Shown here: positions 5,864 through 8,065 of the stretch, in pieces | Layout of the letters: each line of letters begins with the position of its first letter | Position numbering within the stretch: the first letter of the stretch is position 1 | Source of the DNA: Kiritimatiellales bacterium | Lineage (GTDB): Bacteria; Verrucomicrobiota; Kiritimatiellia; Kiritimatiellales; Pontiellaceae | Length of the DNA: 8,065 bases | Direction: 5' to 3' | Assembly: GCA_030630445.1 (NCBI GenBank) | Contig: DAOVNC010000150.1 | Span: 1 to 8,065 of the forward strand | Notes under the pieces: generated by a model | The model's input: the letters and a program-made list of their open reading frames with translations, nothing else | Database searches by the model: none | Told to the model about the DNA's origin: nothing | Position numbers and translations under genes: made by a program

Positions 5864-7141
5864 CTAGAACATGGTTCTCACGTTCATGAACACCGAGGAC
5901 TTGTTGGCATCGCCACTATGCTCGGTATCGATACGGGCATACAGGCCAATGCGGATATTCTCTACCGGGAAGTAGGAGATGGCCGGTGTAATGAACTCTT
6001 TCTCCAGGCTCGCCACGTCGTCCGACAGCACCTTGTCGTACTGCAAGGCATAATGCAGCATCTGTCCGTTTGAGAACGTGGTCATGTAGCCCGCAACAAT
6101 GGAGACCCCGTTAAAGTCGATGTCCATGCCGGTAGCCAAGTCCCAGTTCTCATCATTGCCCATGAGGTACGCAGCCATCACCTCAAAGGCCTTGTAGCGG
6201 ATGGCGGTTTCCACGGAATAACGTGTATAGTCGTTTTCTTGGACTGCGGTGGCAAAGTCTCTCGTATCCTGCCCTTTGTAGCCCCAGACCGAGACTGCGG
6301 AACCTTCAAAATCGGATTCCATGGATTCTGGAAGTCCAAAACGAAGACCGCCCCAATAATGCAGGTTTTGGTTTTGGTCGTGTCCTAGTTTTCCGCTGGT
6401 ACCTGAATCACCAGGGCTTACGCCGGTCCATGCCATGACGGGGCCTTTATACGCATAATATTGGATTCCAGGGCGCGAACCACTGCTGTTCAGGCCCGTT
6501 TCATCAATTCCTGTACCTGCGGCCCCTCCGGAGGATTTCACTCCAAAAATATCGCCTTTTACGGTTCCGAGGATTCTCAGGCGGTTTGGATAGGCACCAT
6601 ATTCCCGAGCCGGGAGGTTGCCGACAACCACGTTGGCCAATGTGGTGTCGAACAGGTTGTGGAAACCAAGTTTCCACCAGCTCACGTGCAGCGAGGTATC
6701 CTTAAACTCCATTTCGGTGAAGAAGGAAATGTTTTTGGTAATGCTACCCGCCACAAAGAACTGGATCCAGTTGGCGTTTCCGATGGTTATGGCATCTTCC
6801 TTTTTCCCCGCATCCGTTACCGCATTCGAATCCCATCTAGCGACATCGAGATTCAGACGGAAGCCGAGTAGGTTGGAGACCCGATCCATCGCCAGATTGT
6901 CGTTGATCGTCTTTTTCCCTTTGGTGGCACCATCCAGCTCTTCGGAGTCGGGATCCTGGTAGCCGTTCCACATGAAGCGCTCACCATAGAGGGTCAGCCG
7001 TGGAAATGCCGAGTGGCACGTCGTGCAGGACATGCCGTATTTTCGTGCCCACTGCGAGGTTGCCGACGCTGTTTGCGTAAACACCATCGTTAATATGGCT
7101 ACCGTTGCCGCCGTGATTGTCATTCTTCCGAGCCTGCTCAT
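5864..7141 (-). CDS. Outer-membrane porin with N-terminal monohaem motif (Cyc2-like architecture)
   Basis: Of 425 residues, 1-27 are a signal peptide (ending TASA). A haem segment follows at once: WARKYGMSCTTCHSAFPRL with CTTCH at 39-43, then TLYGERFMWNGYQ (50-62). The rest, about 85-425, reads as a beta-barrel: alternating polar and hydrophobic strands such as FRLNLDVARW, WIQFFVAGSI, ISFFTEMEF, WGGLRFGL, VSIVAGYMTTF and IRIGLYARIDTE, Gly/Asn/Asp-rich turns, no internal membrane helices, and a terminal Phe as in many outer-membrane proteins. One haem motif directly before a barrel is the architecture of Cyc2, the outer-membrane cytochrome of iron oxidisers, and the CH...P.L...G..F...GY pattern is alike. 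Many related haem-porins have no known function, so the substrate is unassigned. Start 7141 is supported by AGGAG 7 bases upstream and by the signal peptide. It lies between a multihaem and a monohaem cytochrome gene. Confidence 0.88.
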   Translation of the reverse strand: MSRLGRMTITAATVAILTMVFTQTASATSQWARKYGMSCTTCHSAFPRLTLYGERFMWNGYQDPDSEELDGATKGKKTINDNLAMDRVSNLLGFRLNLDVARWDSNAVTDAGKKEDAITIGNANWIQFFVAGSITKNISFFTEMEFKDTSLHVSWWKLGFHNLFDTTLANVVVGNLPAREYGAYPNRLRILGTVKGDIFGVKSSGGAAGTGIDETGLNSSGSRPGIQYYAYKGPVMAWTGVSPGDSGTSGKLGHDQNQNLHYWGGLRFGLPESMESDFEGSAVSVWGYKGQDTRDFATAVQENDYTRYSVETAIRYKAFEVMAAYLMGNDENWDLATGMDIDFNGVSIVAGYMTTFSNGQMLHYALQYDKVLSDDVASLEKEFITPAISYFPVENIRIGLYARIDTEHSGDANKSSVFMNVRTMF

Positions 7142-7148
7142 TTTGGAT

Positions 7149-7153
7149 CTCCT
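7149..7153 (-). promoter_or_regulatory. Ribosome binding site deciding the haem-porin start
   Basis: AGGAG on the minus strand, 7 bases ahead of ATG 7141-7139. The frame stays open for 48 codons further upstream (to 7285), but that stretch is Arg/Ser-rich, would bury the signal peptide, and has no comparable site. Confidence 0.85.
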
Positions 7154-7317
7154 GTTGGTTTTCCCCTTCGATCTCACTCTCGCCATTTCACCGAACCGAC
7201 GGCTGAATGGCCCATCCTCGCTGCCACACGCGGAACACAAAGTTCTTTGATGTGATGCTGCATAGGATGGATGCCTGCCACCCAAAAGACCAACCGGACA
7301 ATTCTACGAAAGCAAGG

Positions 7318-7379
7318 ACAGGAAAAACCGAAGGAACGGCGGGTATTTAGACAGGATGAACAGGAGTTGCAGGACAGGA
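7318..7379. repeat. Four short ACAGGA direct repeats
   Basis: ACAGGA occurs at 7318-7323, 7351-7356, 7360-7365 and 7374-7379, the last three at 9- and 14-bp steps. It resembles degenerate intergenic ACAGGAT-type repeats I recall from other genomes. It could also be chance in a purine-rich stretch. Confidence 0.35.
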
Positions 7380-7417
7380 TTCAATCTGGCGGCCCCGTCT
7401 GAAACAACTCTCAAATT

Positions 7418-8065
7418 CTACATCACCGGAAGACCCTCGTGGCAGTCGTCGCAGCGCGATTCCTTCCACTCTTCGTCGATGTCCTTCGGATGCTTGAAGG
7501 GGAGTCCGCCGGTGTTGATGCCGGTGATGTCGCGGCCGGGACCCTGGGCAATAATGGTGTGGCAAGAGTCGCAGTCGCGCGAGATGGTTTTTCCCTGTTC
7601 ATTCTGGTGGTCGCCGTTGTGGCAACGGAAGCAACCGGGCGTGATCATGTGGCCGATGTGGTCGGGGTATTCCTCCCAGCTCACCTTCATTTCCGGGAAA
7701 ATATTTTGGCTGTAGATGTGCTGTACGGCGGCGATGGCCTTCGCTACTTCCGCCCCGCCGTCGGGATAGGCCTCGGTCAATGATTCCTGAATGGCCTTGA
7801 GAGCCTCGCCTTCGGTTTCGTAGTCGCCGGTTAGCGCCTCGATGCCGTTGGATTTGATTCGGGGCATGTCTGCATTGAGCTGTCCGCTGGCGAGCGCCTC
7901 GTTGAGGGCGCGCTCGGGGGAGTGGAACTGGTGGGTAGGGCGGTTGTGGCAGTCGATGCAGTCCATGGTGCGGATTTCGGCGGTAGCGATCTGCTCCGGG
8001 GTAAGCTGTTGGTCTGTATCTTTGGTTTGGTAAACGGTTTGGTTTCCGGCGGCATCGGTTACGCG
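7418..8065 (-). CDS. Multihaem c-type cytochrome, NapC/NirT-like (C-terminal part; start outside window)
   Basis: The frame is open from the window edge (8065) to TAG at 7420-7418, giving 215 residues with no start needed inside. An internal Met at 7966 is not the start, because the coding pattern continues upstream of it and it sits directly before a haem motif. Four CXXCH motifs are visible: CIDCH at 36-40 of the fragment, CFRCH at 145-149, CDSCH at 165-169 and CDDCH at 205-209. Between the first two is a helical region (PERALNEALASG...) and FPEMKVSWEEYPDHIGHMITPGCFRCH. The TMDCIDCHNRPTHQFHSPERA and GCFRCHNGDH patterns recall the C-terminal domain of long NapC/NirT-family cytochromes such as ImcH-like proteins, which take electrons from quinol at the inner membrane. 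The subfamily is from memory. If so, the N-terminal membrane anchor and more haems lie beyond the edge. It is the first gene on this strand here, 276 bp before the haem-porin. Confidence 0.9.
   Translation of the reverse strand, partial: RVTDAAGNQTVYQTKDTDQQLTPEQIATAEIRTMDCIDCHNRPTHQFHSPERALNEALASGQLNADMPRIKSNGIEALTGDYETEGEALKAIQESLTEAYPDGGAEVAKAIAAVQHIYSQNIFPEMKVSWEEYPDHIGHMITPGCFRCHNGDHQNEQGKTISRDCDSCHTIIAQGPGRDITGINTGGLPFKHPKDIDEEWKESRCDDCHEGLPVM

Larger units (their letters stand above)
7142..7417. other. 276-bp intergenic region between multihaem cytochrome and haem-porin
   Basis: No gene, RNA or convincing terminator is visible. It is long compared with the other gaps on this strand (29 and 99 bp), so it may hold a promoter or a long leader for the haem-porin gene. 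I found no -35/-10 pair good enough to report. Its distal part (7318-7379) carries four copies of ACAGGA. Confidence 0.6.

Noticed and set aside
7233..7249. Small palindrome CAAAG-TT-CTTTG in the haem-porin leader
   Set aside because: Five AT-rich base pairs with a 2-base loop, likely chance; no matching half-sites were seen at the other promoters.
7142..7285. 48-codon N-terminal extension of the haem-porin frame up to 7285
   Set aside because: It is rich in Arg and Ser, would place a classical signal peptide inside the protein, and lacks a ribosome site, whereas the ATG at 7141 has AGGAG at 7 bases. Its single CSAC is not a haem motif.
7323..7343. Possible terminator after the multihaem gene (minus strand CCG-TTCCTT-CGG then five T)
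   Set aside because: The stem is only three base pairs plus a possible wobble, too weak to terminate, so read-through into the haem-porin gene remains possible.

Overview
The window looks like a chromosomal segment of a Gram-negative bacterium whose energy metabolism relies on c-type cytochromes. Cytochrome maturation uses system II (ResB/CcsB plus CcsA) rather than the Ccm system. CcsA has a long extracytoplasmic N-terminal region with a GRKKPIDTFAR motif, the version I associate with Planctomycetes-Verrucomicrobia-Chlamydiae/Kiritimatiellota and Bacteroidetes. A beta-barrel cytochrome ending in Phe shows that there is an outer membrane. The phylum is an inference (PVC/Kiritimatiellota favoured, not proven).

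Layout, plus strand, 1-3455: the 3' end of an unrecognised gene (1-131), then resB (140-1558) and ccsA (best start TTG 1683, end 3455), apparently one operon. The resB/ccsA junction holds a 117-bp element. It consists of two 27-28-bp arms in inverted orientation, each also a small hairpin by itself (ACGGAGCT, 3-nt loop, AGCTCCGT). The element carries the resB stop codon at one edge and abuts the ccsA ribosome binding site at the other.

Layout, minus strand, 8065-3458: reading in the direction of transcription there is the C-terminal part of a multihaem NapC/NirT-type cytochrome (8065-7418, start outside the window). It is followed by an outer-membrane porin with one N-terminal haem motif (7141-5864, Cyc2-like architecture) and a small periplasmic monohaem cytochrome c with a poly-Asp insert (5764-5345). 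A strong rho-independent terminator lies at 5273-5299. Next come an AraC-family regulator with a PocR-like Cys-containing sensor domain (5160-4165) and a secreted coiled-coil protein of unknown function (4135-3458), which runs tail to tail into ccsA with only 2 bp between the stops.

How the genes may work together: the three cytochromes are what a trans-envelope electron conduit needs, namely an inner-membrane/periplasmic multihaem protein, a soluble carrier and an outer-membrane haem-porin. The ResB-CcsA machinery next door could attach their haems. The direction of electron flow (oxidation of an external donor such as Fe(II), or reduction of an external acceptor) cannot be told from sequence. 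This putative conduit, with its neighbouring PocR-AraC regulator, is the main candidate for something undescribed here.
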